A DNA stretch of 64,000 nucleotides, from positions 124,001 to 188,000 of the forward strand of contig UEIF01000021.1 of NCBI GenBank assembly GCA_900468805.1, in the 5' to 3' direction. Made by a program: the position numbers and the translations under genes. Of the stretch, positions 44,613-53,918 are shown one piece after another (positions within the stretch are counted from its first letter, which is position 1; every line of letters starts with the position of its first letter). Below the pieces are notes generated by a model, which saw nothing but the letters and a program-made list of their open reading frames with translations, searched no databases and was not told the DNA's origin. The DNA is from Hyphomicrobiales bacterium (GTDB lineage Bacteria > Pseudomonadota > Alphaproteobacteria > Rhizobiales > Rhizobiaceae).

Positions 44613-46124
44613 GTGACAGACCAGCCTGCTATCGAACTTGTCGGCATCGACAAGAAATTCGGCGCCGTTCACGCCAACAGGGACATCAACCTGACCGTTG
44701 CCAAGGGCTCGATCCACGGCATCATCGGGGAAAACGGCGCTGGCAAATCGACCCTGATGTCCATCATCTACGGTTTTTACCAGGCCGACGCCGGCGAGAT
44801 CCGCGTCAACGGCCAGCCCATCACCATCAGGGACAGTCAGGCGGCCATCGCTGCCGGCATCGGCATGGTGCACCAGCACTTCATGCTGGTCGAAAATTTC
44901 ACTGTGCTCGAGAATATCATGCTCGGCGCCGAAGGCGGAGCGTTGCTGGCAAAGGGCGTTGCATCGGCGCGCGCCGAACTCAAGCGGCTGGAAACGGAAT
45001 ACGGTCTGGAGGTCAATCCGGACGCGGTGATCGAGCAGCTTCCGGTCGGCCTTCAGCAGCGGGTAGAAATCCTGAAAGCCATGTATCGCGGCGCCGAGAT
45101 CCTCATTCTCGACGAGCCGACGGGCGTGCTGACGCCGGCTGAGGCCGATCACCTGTTCCGTATCCTGGGCGTGCTGCGTGACCAGGGCAAAACCGTCGTC
45201 CTCATCACCCACAAGCTGCGCGAGATCATGGCGATCACCGATACGGTCTCCGTCATGCGCCGCGGCGAGATGGTCGCCACCCGCAAGACGAGCGAGACTA
45301 CGGTCGAGGAACTGGCCGAACTCATGGTCGGCCGCCGCGTGCTGCTGCGCGTCCAGAAGGGTGAGGCAAAGCCCGCCGATGTCGTGCTCTCCATCCGCAA
45401 CCTGACGGTCAAGGACAACAGAGGCGTGACGATGGTCGACAACGTCTCCTTCGATGTCCGCGCCGGCGAGATCGTCGGCATTGCCGGTGTTGCCGGCAAT
45501 GGCCAGTCGGAACTGCTGGAAGCGATTGCCGGCATCCGCAAGCCGGCCTCCGGCGAAATCCTGCTCAACGGCCAGACGATCGACAAGGCCGATCCGGCGC
45601 GCCTGCGCGAGCTTGGCCTCGCTCATATCCCCGAAGACCGCCATCACATGGGCCTGGTCCTCAAGTTCGAGGAATACGAGAATTCGGTGCTCGGCTATCA
45701 CCGCCGGCCGGCCTACAGCCGCGGCCCGCTGCTCGATCTCGACGCCATCCGCAAGGATGCGATGGAGAAGATCGAGAAATACGACATCCGCCCGCCGAAC
45801 CCGCGCCTGAAGACGGCGAATTTCTCCGGCGGCAACCAGCAGAAGATCGTTGTTGCCCGCGAGATCGAACGCGATCCGAAAATGCTGATCATCGGCCAGC
45901 CGACCCGTGGCGTCGATATCGGCGCCATCGAATTCATCCATCGCCGGATCATCGAGATGCGCGATGCGGGCAAGGCCATCCTGCTCGTCTCCGTCGAACT
46001 CGATGAGATCCGTGCCCTTTCAGACCGTATCCTTGTCATGTTTGCCGGCCATGTGGTCGGCGAGAAGACGCCCGATGCCGGTGAACAGACCCTCGGCCTG
46101 ATGATGGCCGGCATTGCCGCGTGA
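44613..46124 (+). CDS. Nucleoside ABC transporter ATPase, duplicated (NupA-like)
   Basis: 503 residues with two ABC domains. The first has Walker A GENGAGKS at 39-46 and Walker B LILDEPTGVL. The second has a degenerate P-loop (GVAGNGQSE) but an intact SGGNQQK signature, the usual pattern of RbsA/YufO-type ATPases. I chose GTG 44613 (GGAG six bases upstream) over ATG 44562, which lies inside the terminator stem. Confidence 0.9.
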   Translation: MTDQPAIELVGIDKKFGAVHANRDINLTVAKGSIHGIIGENGAGKSTLMSIIYGFYQADAGEIRVNGQPITIRDSQAAIAAGIGMVHQHFMLVENFTVLENIMLGAEGGALLAKGVASARAELKRLETEYGLEVNPDAVIEQLPVGLQQRVEILKAMYRGAEILILDEPTGVLTPAEADHLFRILGVLRDQGKTVVLITHKLREIMAITDTVSVMRRGEMVATRKTSETTVEELAELMVGRRVLLRVQKGEAKPADVVLSIRNLTVKDNRGVTMVDNVSFDVRAGEIVGIAGVAGNGQSELLEAIAGIRKPASGEILLNGQTIDKADPARLRELGLAHIPEDRHHMGLVLKFEEYENSVLGYHRRPAYSRGPLLDLDAIRKDAMEKIEKYDIRPPNPRLKTANFSGGNQQKIVVAREIERDPKMLIIGQPTRGVDIGAIEFIHRRIIEMRDAGKAILLVSVELDEIRALSDRILVMFAGHVVGEKTPDAGEQTLGLMMAGIAA

Positions 46125-46131
46125 GGCCTCG

Positions 46132-47235
46132 ATGAGCACTGCTTCCGTAACACTACCGAGATGGATCAATTACGGTCTGATCCCTCTTTTGAACCTGGTC
46201 ATCGCCTTCCTGATCTCCGGCTTCGTCGTCTGGCTGATCGGCGAAAGCCCGCTTGCCGCCCTCTCGCTTCTCATCGAGGGCGCCTTCGGCAGCGGCGAGG
46301 GCATCGGCTTCACGCTCTATTATGCGACGAGTTTCATCTTCACCGGCCTTTCGGTCGCCGTTGCCATCCATGCGGGCCTCTTCAATATCGGCTCGGAAGG
46401 CCAGGCCTATATCGGCGGCCTCGGCTGCGCGCTGGTGGCGCTGGCGCTCGATAATTACGTGCCCTGGTATGTGACGATGCCGATCGCCGTCATCGGCGCC
46501 GGCCTCTTCGGCGCTGCCTGGGCCTTCATTCCGGCATTCCTGCAAGCCAAGCGCGGCAGCCATATCGTCATTACGACGATCATGTTCAACTATATCGCCG
46601 CAGCCCTCATGGTCTATCTGCTGGTGCATGTGCTGATCGTGCCGGGCAAGATGGCGCCGGAAACCCGCACCTTCCTTGAAGGCGGACAGCTTCCGAAGCT
46701 CGGTTGGATCATGACGATGTTCGGAGCCAAGCTCGGTGCTGCCCCGTTCAACGTCTCCTTCATCATCGCGCTGATCGCCGCCTGGTTTGTCTGGGTGCTG
46801 GTCTGGCGCACCAAGCTCGGCTTCGATATGCGCACGCTGGGCGTCAGCCCGACGGCTGCCGCCTATGCGGGCATTCCCTATGCGCGCACCGTCATCATCG
46901 CCATGCTGCTGTCGGGTGCGCTCGCCGGCATGATGGCGCTGAACCCGGTCATGGGCTCGTCTGCCCGCCTGCAGGTGGAATTCGTCGGTGGCGCAGGTTT
47001 TGTCGGCATCGCGGTATCGCTGATGGGAAGAAACCATCCGCTCGGCATCGTCTTCGCTGCAATCCTTTTCGGCATCCTTTACCAGGGCGGCGACTGGATC
47101 TCCTTCGAAATGCCCAACATCACCCGCGAGATGATCCTTGTCATCCAGGGTCTGGTGATCCTGTTTGCCGGTGCGCTTGAATATATGTTCCGCCCGGCGA
47201 TGGTGCACATCTACCAGCAGTTCAAGCGAGCCTGA
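46132..47235 (+). CDS. Nucleoside ABC transporter permease 1
   Basis: 367 residues from ATG 46132 (GAGG five bases before). Branched-chain-type BPD permease of the YufP/NupB kind, about 9-10 hydrophobic helices, with GLFNIGSEGQAYIGGLG near residue 80 and a C-terminal GGAGFVGIAVSLMGRNHPLG. Pairs with the next gene to form the membrane pore. Confidence 0.92.
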   Translation: MSTASVTLPRWINYGLIPLLNLVIAFLISGFVVWLIGESPLAALSLLIEGAFGSGEGIGFTLYYATSFIFTGLSVAVAIHAGLFNIGSEGQAYIGGLGCALVALALDNYVPWYVTMPIAVIGAGLFGAAWAFIPAFLQAKRGSHIVITTIMFNYIAAALMVYLLVHVLIVPGKMAPETRTFLEGGQLPKLGWIMTMFGAKLGAAPFNVSFIIALIAAWFVWVLVWRTKLGFDMRTLGVSPTAAAYAGIPYARTVIIAMLLSGALAGMMALNPVMGSSARLQVEFVGGAGFVGIAVSLMGRNHPLGIVFAAILFGILYQGGDWISFEMPNITREMILVIQGLVILFAGALEYMFRPAMVHIYQQFKRA

Positions 47236-47245
47236 GGAACGGACG

Positions 47246-48217
47246 ATGGATTATTATGAAATCTTCATCAGCGTTCTGAGCTCGACGATCCGGCTCTCCA
47301 TCCCGCTGATCTTCACCGCACTTGCCGGCCTGTTTTCCGAACGCGCCGGCATTTTCGATATCGGCCTGGAAGGCAAGATGCTGGGTTCGGCCTTCGCCGC
47401 CGCCTGTGTTGCCTATCTCACCGGTTCGGCCTGGGCGGGCCTCGGCGCCGGCGTGGTCTGCTCGGTGGCGCTCAGCCTCGTGCACGGCTTTGCCTCGATC
47501 ACCAATCGCGGCAATCAGATCATCTCCGGCGTCGCCATCAACTTCTTCATCGCCGGTATCACCATCGTGCTCGGCCAGGCCTGGTTCGGGCAGGGCGGTC
47601 GCACGCCACAGCTGGCAGCTGACGCCCGCTTCTCGCCGATCACCCTTCCGGGCGCCGATGCCATGCGCGACGTGCCGATCATCGGCCCGCTCTATGCCGG
47701 CGTGATCTCCGGTAACAACATCCTCACCTATCTTGCCTTCCTGGCCGTGCCCTTCTCCTGGTGGGTTCTCTATCGCACACGTTTCGGCCTTCGCCTTCGC
47801 GCCGTCGGTGAAAATCCGGGTGCGGTGGATACGGCGGGCATTTCGGTGAGCTGGCTGCGTTACCGCGCCGTCATGTGCGCGGGCATCCTCTGCGGCTTCG
47901 CCGGCACCTATCTTGCGATCGCCCAGTCAGCCGCCTTCATCAAGGACATGTCGGCGGGCAAGGGTTATATCGCGCTCGCCGCACTCGTCTTTGCCAAGTG
48001 GAGGCCCGTGCCCGTCATGTTCGCCTGCCTGCTCTTCGGTTTCCTTGATGCGCTGTCGAACTTCATGCAGGGCAAATCGGTACCGCTGATCGGCGAAGTG
48101 CCGGTACAGGTTTTCCAGGCGCTGCCCTATATCCTGACCTGCGTCCTGCTCGCAGGCTTTATCGGCGTCGCGATCCCGCCGAAGGCCGGTGGCGTGCCCT
48201 ATACGAAGGAGCGTTGA
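47246..48217 (+). CDS. Nucleoside ABC transporter permease 2
   Basis: 323 residues from ATG 47246 (GAGG upstream). YufQ/NupC-type permease with GLFSERAGIFDIGLEGKMLGSAF near residues 29-51 and FGLRLRAVGENPGAVDTAGI near 180, the motif contacting the ATPase. Ten bases after permease 1 and one base before cdd. Confidence 0.92.
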   Translation: MDYYEIFISVLSSTIRLSIPLIFTALAGLFSERAGIFDIGLEGKMLGSAFAAACVAYLTGSAWAGLGAGVVCSVALSLVHGFASITNRGNQIISGVAINFFIAGITIVLGQAWFGQGGRTPQLAADARFSPITLPGADAMRDVPIIGPLYAGVISGNNILTYLAFLAVPFSWWVLYRTRFGLRLRAVGENPGAVDTAGISVSWLRYRAVMCAGILCGFAGTYLAIAQSAAFIKDMSAGKGYIALAALVFAKWRPVPVMFACLLFGFLDALSNFMQGKSVPLIGEVPVQVFQALPYILTCVLLAGFIGVAIPPKAGGVPYTKER

Positions 48218-48218
48218 T

Positions 48219-48608
48219 ATGTCTCACGATCTGTTCGAAGCCGCGCGCGGCGCCATGGCTTTCGCGCACGCGCCCTATTCCAAATTTCCGGTCGGCGCCG
48301 CGATCCGCGCCGAGGACGGCAAGGTCTATACCGGCGCCAATATCGAGAACCTCTCCTTTCCTCAAGGGTGGTGCGCCGAGCCGACGGCGATCGGCGCGAT
48401 GATCATGGGTGGTGCGAAGAAGATCGTCGAAATGGCCGTCATCGCCGAAAAACTGCCGCTCTGCCCGCCCTGCGGCGGCTGCCGGCAGAAGATTTCGGAA
48501 TTCGCCTCCAAGGACACAAGGATCTATCTCTGTGACGAAGCCGGGGTGAAGAAGACCATGACCATGGAAGAGCTTCTTCCCTTCAGCTTCGAGACGGAAC
48601 TCGGATGA
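48219..48608 (+). CDS. cdd: Cytidine deaminase
   Basis: Deaminates (deoxy)cytidine to (deoxy)uridine. 129 residues, the short tetrameric type with three Cys zinc ligands: C52 with catalytic E54 (WCAEPTA) and C85/C88 (PCGGCRQ). Substrate motif GANIENLSFP at 39-48. The ATG overlaps no gene and follows permease 2 by one base; the stop overlaps the PNP start. Confidence 0.96.
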   Translation: MSHDLFEAARGAMAFAHAPYSKFPVGAAIRAEDGKVYTGANIENLSFPQGWCAEPTAIGAMIMGGAKKIVEMAVIAEKLPLCPPCGGCRQKISEFASKDTRIYLCDEAGVKKTMTMEELLPFSFETELG

Positions 48609-49399
48609 TCGCGACCATCGATCTGCTCGCGGCTCTGCTCGGCGGGCTCAAGCCGCGCTACGGCATCATACTCGGCTCCGGCCTCGGCTCGTTGGTCGAT
48701 CAGGTCACGGATGCCGTATGCATCCCCTACAAGGACCTGCCGGGCTTTCCGGTCAGTGCGGTCTCCGGTCATGCCGGAAACGTCGTTGCCGGCCATCTCG
48801 GTTCGGAGCCGGTCATCATGCTCTCGGGCCGCGTCCACTATTATGAAAAGGGCGATGCCAACGCCATGCGCCTGCCGATCGAGGTGTTACACGCCCTCGG
48901 CGTCGAGAACTTGATCCTCACCAATTCGGCCGGCTCCCTGAAAGACGACATTGCGCCCGGCTCGGTGATGCAGATCGCCGATCACATCAACTATTCCGGC
49001 ATGAACCCGCTGATCGGTGAAGAGAGCGACCGCCGCTTTGTCGGCATGACCAGTGCCTATGATGCGGAGCTTTCGGCTGCGATGCGAGATGCCGCCAAGA
49101 CGCTTGGTATCCCGCTCGCAAGCGGCGTCTACATGTGGTTCTCGGGCCCGAGTTTCGAGACCCCGGCCGAAATCCGCATGGCGCGCATTCTCGGCGCCGA
49201 TGCGGTCGGCATGTCGACTGTGCCCGAGGTCATCATTGCAAGAATGCTGGGCTTGAGGGTTGCCGCCGCCTCGGTAATCACCAACTATGGGGCTGGCATG
49301 ACCGGAAACGAGCTCAGCCACGAGGAAACCAAGGATATGGCGCCGGTTGGCGGTGCCCGTCTCGCCGCTATACTGAAAGAAATGATTGCCGGTAAATGA
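48605..49399 (+). CDS. punA: Purine-nucleoside phosphorylase, trimeric type
   Basis: Phosphorolysis of purine (deoxy)nucleosides to base plus (deoxy)ribose 1-phosphate. 264 residues of the PNP family 2: GSGLGSL near 24-30, SGHAGN, SGRVHYYEKG near 74-83, LTNSAGSL, the base-site FSGPSFETPAEIR and VITNYGAGM. It overlaps cdd by four bases. Confidence 0.93.
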   Translation: MIATIDLLAALLGGLKPRYGIILGSGLGSLVDQVTDAVCIPYKDLPGFPVSAVSGHAGNVVAGHLGSEPVIMLSGRVHYYEKGDANAMRLPIEVLHALGVENLILTNSAGSLKDDIAPGSVMQIADHINYSGMNPLIGEESDRRFVGMTSAYDAELSAAMRDAAKTLGIPLASGVYMWFSGPSFETPAEIRMARILGADAVGMSTVPEVIIARMLGLRVAAASVITNYGAGMTGNELSHEETKDMAPVGGARLAAILKEMIAGK

Positions 49400-49420
49400 T
49401 TGCCGGTGGAGGAAGCGAAA

Positions 49421-50197
49421 ATGAATAGCCATTCCAGCCGGGAAACGGCCGCTGTCGCCCTTTCCCTTCTCGATCTCACCAATCTGGCGGATGATTGCAC
49501 CCAGGAGCAGATCGATGCGCTTTGCGCCCGCGCGCAGACGCCTTATGGCAATAGCGCTGCAATCTGCATCTGGCCGCGTTTCGTCGCCCATGCCCGCATC
49601 GTGCTCGGCAAGGGCCATCCGGTCCGCATCGCGACCGTCGTCAACTTCCCCTCCGGCGACATGGAAATCGCCGATGTTGCGGCCGAAACGCGCGAGGCGA
49701 TCGCCGACGGCGCCGATGAGATCGATCTTGTCATTCCCTATCGCAAGCTGATGGCGGCCAACGAGAAGGCGGTGACGGATATGGTCGCGGCCGTGCGCGC
49801 CGAATGTGTTGCGCCTGTTCTGCTGAAGGTCATCATCGAGGCCGGCGAGTTGAAGGATGCTGCCATTATCCGCCGCGCGTCCGAACTGGCGATTGAGGCC
49901 GGTGCCGATTTCATCAAGACCTCCACCGGCAAGGTCGCCGTCAATGCGACGCTGGAGGCGGCCGACATCATGATCCGCTCTATCAGAGAAAGTGGTCGCA
50001 AGGTGGGCTTCAAGCCGGCCGGCGGCATTTCCACCGTTGCGGATGCAACCCTCTATCTGAGCCTTGCCGAAACCATCATGGCGCCGGATTGGGCCATGCC
50101 TTCAACCTTCCGTTTCGGAGCATCCGGCCTGCTCGACAATATCCTTTCAGTTCTCAGCGGCACGGAGCCAAAGCCGGCGGCTGCCTCGAGCTATTGA
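49421..50197 (+). CDS. deoC: Deoxyribose-phosphate aldolase
   Basis: Splits 2-deoxyribose 5-phosphate into glyceraldehyde 3-phosphate and acetaldehyde. 258 residues from ATG 49421, GGAGG-type site upstream (ATG 49400 would add seven residues). The Schiff-base lysine is K166 in DFIKTSTGK; VNFPSGD and GFKPAGGI are family motifs. Confidence 0.95.
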   Translation: MNSHSSRETAAVALSLLDLTNLADDCTQEQIDALCARAQTPYGNSAAICIWPRFVAHARIVLGKGHPVRIATVVNFPSGDMEIADVAAETREAIADGADEIDLVIPYRKLMAANEKAVTDMVAAVRAECVAPVLLKVIIEAGELKDAAIIRRASELAIEAGADFIKTSTGKVAVNATLEAADIMIRSIRESGRKVGFKPAGGISTVADATLYLSLAETIMAPDWAMPSTFRFGASGLLDNILSVLSGTEPKPAAASSY

Positions 50198-50198
50198 G

Positions 50199-51506
50199 AT
50201 GATCCCGCAGGAGATCATCCGCCAGAAGCGTAATGGCGCGGAACTTCCATCCGGCGATATCGACGCCTTTATCGCGGCGCTGGCTGCCGGCAATCTGTCG
50301 GAGGGCCAGATCGGCGCATTCGCCATGGCTGTCTGGTTCAAGGGCATGTCGCGCACCGAAACCGTCGCACTGACGCTCGCCATGGCGCGCTCGGGTGACA
50401 TGCTCTCCTGGGAAGGCATCGACCGGCCAGTTGCCGATAAACATTCGACCGGAGGGGTGGGCGACAACGTTTCGCTGATGCTTGCTCCGATTGCCGCTGC
50501 CTGTGGTCTGGCGGTGCCGATGATATCAGGCCGCGGTCTCGGCCACACCGGCGGTACGCTCGACAAGCTCGAATCCATTCCAGGCTATGTAATCAACCCC
50601 GACGCTTCTCTCTTCCGCAAGGTGGTGAAGGATGTCGGCTGCGCCATCATCGGCCCGACGGGTGCCTTGGCGCCAGCCGATGGCCGGCTCTATGCCGTGC
50701 GCGATGTGACGGCAACCGTCGATTCCATCCCGCTGATAACGGCTTCGATCCTGTCCAAGAAGCTTGCTGCCGGCCTTCAGACATTGGTGCTCGACGTCAA
50801 GACCGGCAACGGCGCCTTCATGGCCGATCCGGAGCAGGCAATCGTGTTGGCGCATTCGCTGGTCGAGGTCGCAAATGGCGCGGGCGTGAAGACATCGGCA
50901 TTGATAACGGACATGAACCAGCCGCTTGCCGACAGCGCCGGCAATGCGGTGGAAGTTCGCAACTGTCTCGATTTCCTCGCAGGCCGAAAGGCCGGCACCC
51001 GCCTCGAAACCGTGGTGCTTGCCTTTGCCGCCGAAATGCTCGTGCAGTCCGGCGTTGCCGGCTCGCTGTTCGAGGCGGAGGGCAGGGCACAGGAAGCGCT
51101 TTCCTCCGGCAGGGCTGCGGAGATTTTCGCCCGCATGGTGCATATGCTGGGCGGCCCGGCCGATCTTCTGGAACGGCCGGATACCTATTTGCGCCGGGCA
51201 CCGGTCGAGCGCCCCGTTCCGGCGTCCCGTTCTGGCTGGCTCGCGGCCTGCGATGCGCGTGAATTGGGCGTCAGCGTCATCGATCTTGGTGGCGGCCGCC
51301 GCCATCCGGCTGACAGGATCGACCACAGCGTCGGCTTCACCGGCCTGCAGCCGCTCGGAACGCGTGTGAATGAAGGCGATCCGATCGCCCTCGTTCACGC
51401 TGCCAACGAGGCTTCGGCCGAAAGGGCCGTCGTCGCACTTGCAGCAAACTGTCGCATTGCCGACGAAAAACCGGCGCTGCCGCCCGTCATCGCCGGCCGT
51501 ATCTGA
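50199..51506 (+). CDS. deoA: Thymidine phosphorylase
   Basis: Cleaves thymidine and deoxyuridine to base plus deoxyribose 1-phosphate. 435 residues from ATG 50199, one base after deoC. Phosphate-binding DKHSTGGVGDN at 80-90, SGRGLGHTGGTLDKLE around 115-130 and KTGNGAFM near 206. Last gene of the rightward operon; convergent with the retropepsin-like gene seven bases away. Confidence 0.95.
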   Translation: MIPQEIIRQKRNGAELPSGDIDAFIAALAAGNLSEGQIGAFAMAVWFKGMSRTETVALTLAMARSGDMLSWEGIDRPVADKHSTGGVGDNVSLMLAPIAAACGLAVPMISGRGLGHTGGTLDKLESIPGYVINPDASLFRKVVKDVGCAIIGPTGALAPADGRLYAVRDVTATVDSIPLITASILSKKLAAGLQTLVLDVKTGNGAFMADPEQAIVLAHSLVEVANGAGVKTSALITDMNQPLADSAGNAVEVRNCLDFLAGRKAGTRLETVVLAFAAEMLVQSGVAGSLFEAEGRAQEALSSGRAAEIFARMVHMLGGPADLLERPDTYLRRAPVERPVPASRSGWLAACDARELGVSVIDLGGGRRHPADRIDHSVGFTGLQPLGTRVNEGDPIALVHAANEASAERAVVALAANCRIADEKPALPPVIAGRI

Positions 51507-51512
51507 TGGGAT

Positions 51513-52046
51513 TTATTGCTTGAGGCTGAGGGAGCCGTCGGCAACAGAGTAGGAAGCAAGCTTCTGCAGGAAGCTCATACCAACAAGCGTGCCGCTCAGC
51601 GCCTCGTCCTTCAGCACGAAAGCTTCGACGCTGCGAACGCGGATGCCGCCGATTTCCATGCGATCGAGCATCACATGCGCCGCCTTGGTCTGGCCGTTCG
51701 CCGTATTGACCGCATAACGGAAATCGAGCTGGTTGCCGCTATAGCCCAGCCTGCGGGCGAGGCTTTCGTTCAGCGCGACATAGGTGGCGCCGGTATCGAT
51801 CAGCCCCTGCACCGGCTTGCCGTTGATCCTGAAATTGCCGGTATAATGGCCCTGCGCATCGGCCTGCAGGCGGGTCATACCGCCATCGCCGATCGTGGCC
51901 GGCGCGTCAGGTGCGCTATCTTCGGTCGAGACGAAATTTGCGGAAATTGTATTGCCGGGCTGCTGCGTCGTGCGGGTGAGCAAAGAAGGCACTTGTGTCG
52001 CCAGCGCAGCCGCGATGCTGGCAAATATGACCGTACGCATGAGCAT
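51513..52046 (-). CDS. Retropepsin-like aspartic protease, membrane-anchored
   Basis: 177 residues from ATG 52046 (ATG 52040 possible). A hydrophobic signal or anchor (about 3-20) and a linker precede a retroviral-type protease domain with the catalytic D84-T-G86 (GLIDTGATYVALN) and the later GTLVGMSFL turn. Clan AA proteases of this kind act as homodimers in the periplasm; substrate unknown. It sits between the two nucleoside gene groups with no obvious link. Confidence 0.85.
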   Translation of the reverse strand: MLMRTVIFASIAAALATQVPSLLTRTTQQPGNTISANFVSTEDSAPDAPATIGDGGMTRLQADAQGHYTGNFRINGKPVQGLIDTGATYVALNESLARRLGYSGNQLDFRYAVNTANGQTKAAHVMLDRMEIGGIRVRSVEAFVLKDEALSGTLVGMSFLQKLASYSVADGSLSLKQ

Positions 52047-52143
52047 GAAACAGAAATCCTTCCTGTATAAACCCCGCCTCATGCGGGACCTCACGCTTCA
52101 AGCAGCTAAGCCATAAGTGCTGAAAAGTTGCTAACGGGAACAT

Positions 52144-52175
52144 AAAAAAGGCCCGGAACGAACCGCCCGGGCCTT
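52144..52175 (-). terminator. Terminator of upp
   Basis: Stem GGCCCGG/CCGGGCC (52050-range arms at 52150-52156 and 52167-52173), followed on the minus strand by TTTTTT (a-run 52144-52149); 33 bases after the upp stop. Confidence 0.85.
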
Positions 52176-52208
52176 GCAAGTCTTTCGAATTGGTAAAGGA
52201 AATCGAAA

Positions 52209-52838
52209 TTATTTGGTGCCGTACATGCGGTCGCCGGCATCGCCGAGACCGGGCACGATATAGCCCTTCTCGTTCAGATGACTGTCGATCGCCGCCGTGA
52301 AAACAGGAACGTCCGGATGGGCGGCGCGGAAGTTCTTGATCCCCTCGGGAGCGGCCAACAGGCAGAGGAAGCGGATATTGTGCGCGCCGCGCTCCTTGAG
52401 CTTGTCGATGGCGGCAATCGAGGAATTGCCGGTCGCAAGCATCGGGTCGACGACGATGATCAGGCGCTCGGCGACATCCTCAGGCGCCTTGAAGTAATAT
52501 TCGACCGGCTGCAGCGTTTCGTGATCACGATAGACGCCGATATGGGAAACGCGGGCGGAAGGCACGAGATCGAGCATGCCTTCCAGCAGTCCGTTGCCGG
52601 CGCGCAGGATGGAGGCAAAAACCAGTTTCTTGCCTTCGAGGATCGGCGACTGCATCTCCTGGATCGGCGTTTCGATCGTCTCCATCGTCAGTTCCAGATC
52701 GCGCGTCACCTCATAGCAGAGCAGTGTCGAGATTTCGCGCAACAGCCGGCGGAAGCTGCCTGTCGAGGTTTCCTTGCGCCGCATGATGGTGAGTTTGTGC
52801 TGCACGAGCGGGTGATCGATGACTGTGACGCCGTCCAT
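52209..52838 (-). CDS. upp: Uracil phosphoribosyltransferase
   Basis: Salvages uracil with PRPP to UMP. 209 residues from ATG 52838, AAGG upstream. PRPP loop [12 protein letters not shown] around 130-141 and the uracil-binding C-terminal [17 protein letters not shown] are intact. Third gene of the leftward group, 111 bases after add, with its own terminator. Confidence 0.96.
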   Translation of the reverse strand: MDGVTVIDHPLVQHKLTIMRRKETSTGSFRRLLREISTLLCYEVTRDLELTMETIETPIQEMQSPILEGKKLVFASILRAGNGLLEGMLDLVPSARVSHIGVYRDHETLQPVEYYFKAPEDVAERLIIVVDPMLATGNSSIAAIDKLKERGAHNIRFLCLLAAPEGIKNFRAAHPDVPVFTAAIDSHLNEKGYIVPGLGDAGDRMYGTK

Positions 52839-52949
52839 AGGAGAAACCTTCCAATTCTTTGTTCTTATCGGGTGTTTTTTCCATGGAAATTGCCTCCACT
52901 GCAAGAGCAGAGGTGAATTTGCCTGGAGCATTAACAATCCCGTCCACCT

Positions 52950-53918
52950 CTAGAGGCGGGCGAGCAACGCTTTGCGAGTCTCTTCATCGACGAAAGCCGC
53001 CTCGACGGCCGTTCGCGTCATCGCATTGATTTCAGCATCGCTGAAGCCGAAAGCCTCCGAGGCAAGCTCGTATTCCCGCTTGAGCGACGTGTGGAAGAAG
53101 GGTGGATCATCGGAGCTGATCGTCACCTTCACACCCGTATCCCTCAGCCTGCGCAGTGGATGCGCGGCGAAATCCGGAAAAACCTTGAGCGCGATATTCG
53201 AGCCGGGGCAGACTTCCAGCACCGTGCCTTGGTCAGCAAGCCGCTTGACGAGATCGGCATCCTCGATTGCCCGCACACCGTGGCCGATACGCGAGGGGCG
53301 CACCTCGTCCAGTGCATCCGAAACGCTGAAGGCACCGCAGACTTCGCCGGCATGGATGGTCAGGCCGAGCCCTGCATCGCGGGCGATGTCGAAGGCGCGC
53401 GCATAGTCGGCGACGCGGCCCATCCGTTCCTCGCCGGCAAGATTGAAACCGGTAACCAGCGGATTATTGGTCTTCGCCGCATATTCGGCAGCGCCGATCA
53501 CGCTCTCAGGGCCGAAATGCCGTTCACCTGTTACAATCAGCCGCGCCTCGATGCCGCTTTTTGCCTTCGCCTGGCGGATGCCTTCGCACACGCCCGCAAT
53601 GTAGGCATCCGCGCCGAGACCGATACGCTTGCCGTGATCGGGCGAAACGATGAGTTCGCTGTAGATCGTACCGATGCCGGCAAGCTCTTCGAGATAGGTT
53701 TCCGTCAGCAGCGCATAGTCATCCTCGGTCTTGTAGACCTCGGAAACCTTGTCATAGCATTCCAGAAAGCTCGCGAAATCGTGCCAGACATAGGCGCCGT
53801 CCTGCAGATAGGCGCTGATGTCGATACCGTATTTACGCGCCTGAGCCTCGGTCAGGGCAGGGGGGGCGGCACCCTCCAGATGGCAGTGCAACTCGACCTT
53901 CTTCAAATGCGATGTCAC
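52950..53918 (-). CDS. add: Adenosine deaminase
   Basis: Deaminates (deoxy)adenosine to (deoxy)inosine, feeding PNP. 322 residues; zinc ligands H11 and H13 (ELHCHLEG), HAGEVCG and SDDPPFF at the C-terminal side are all present. Shorter than some Add proteins but complete. Its ATG overlaps the deoB stop by four bases. Confidence 0.95.
   Translation of the reverse strand: MTSHLKKVELHCHLEGAAPPALTEAQARKYGIDISAYLQDGAYVWHDFASFLECYDKVSEVYKTEDDYALLTETYLEELAGIGTIYSELIVSPDHGKRIGLGADAYIAGVCEGIRQAKAKSGIEARLIVTGERHFGPESVIGAAEYAAKTNNPLVTGFNLAGEERMGRVADYARAFDIARDAGLGLTIHAGEVCGAFSVSDALDEVRPSRIGHGVRAIEDADLVKRLADQGTVLEVCPGSNIALKVFPDFAAHPLRRLRDTGVKVTISSDDPPFFHTSLKREYELASEAFGFSDAEINAMTRTAVEAAFVDEETRKALLARL

Noticed and set aside
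43395..45941. An 848-codon open frame on the minus strand
   Set aside because: It lies opposite the BMP-family and ABC ATPase genes, whose protein families, signal peptide and ribosome binding sites are clear. Long antisense frames are normal in GC-rich coding DNA.
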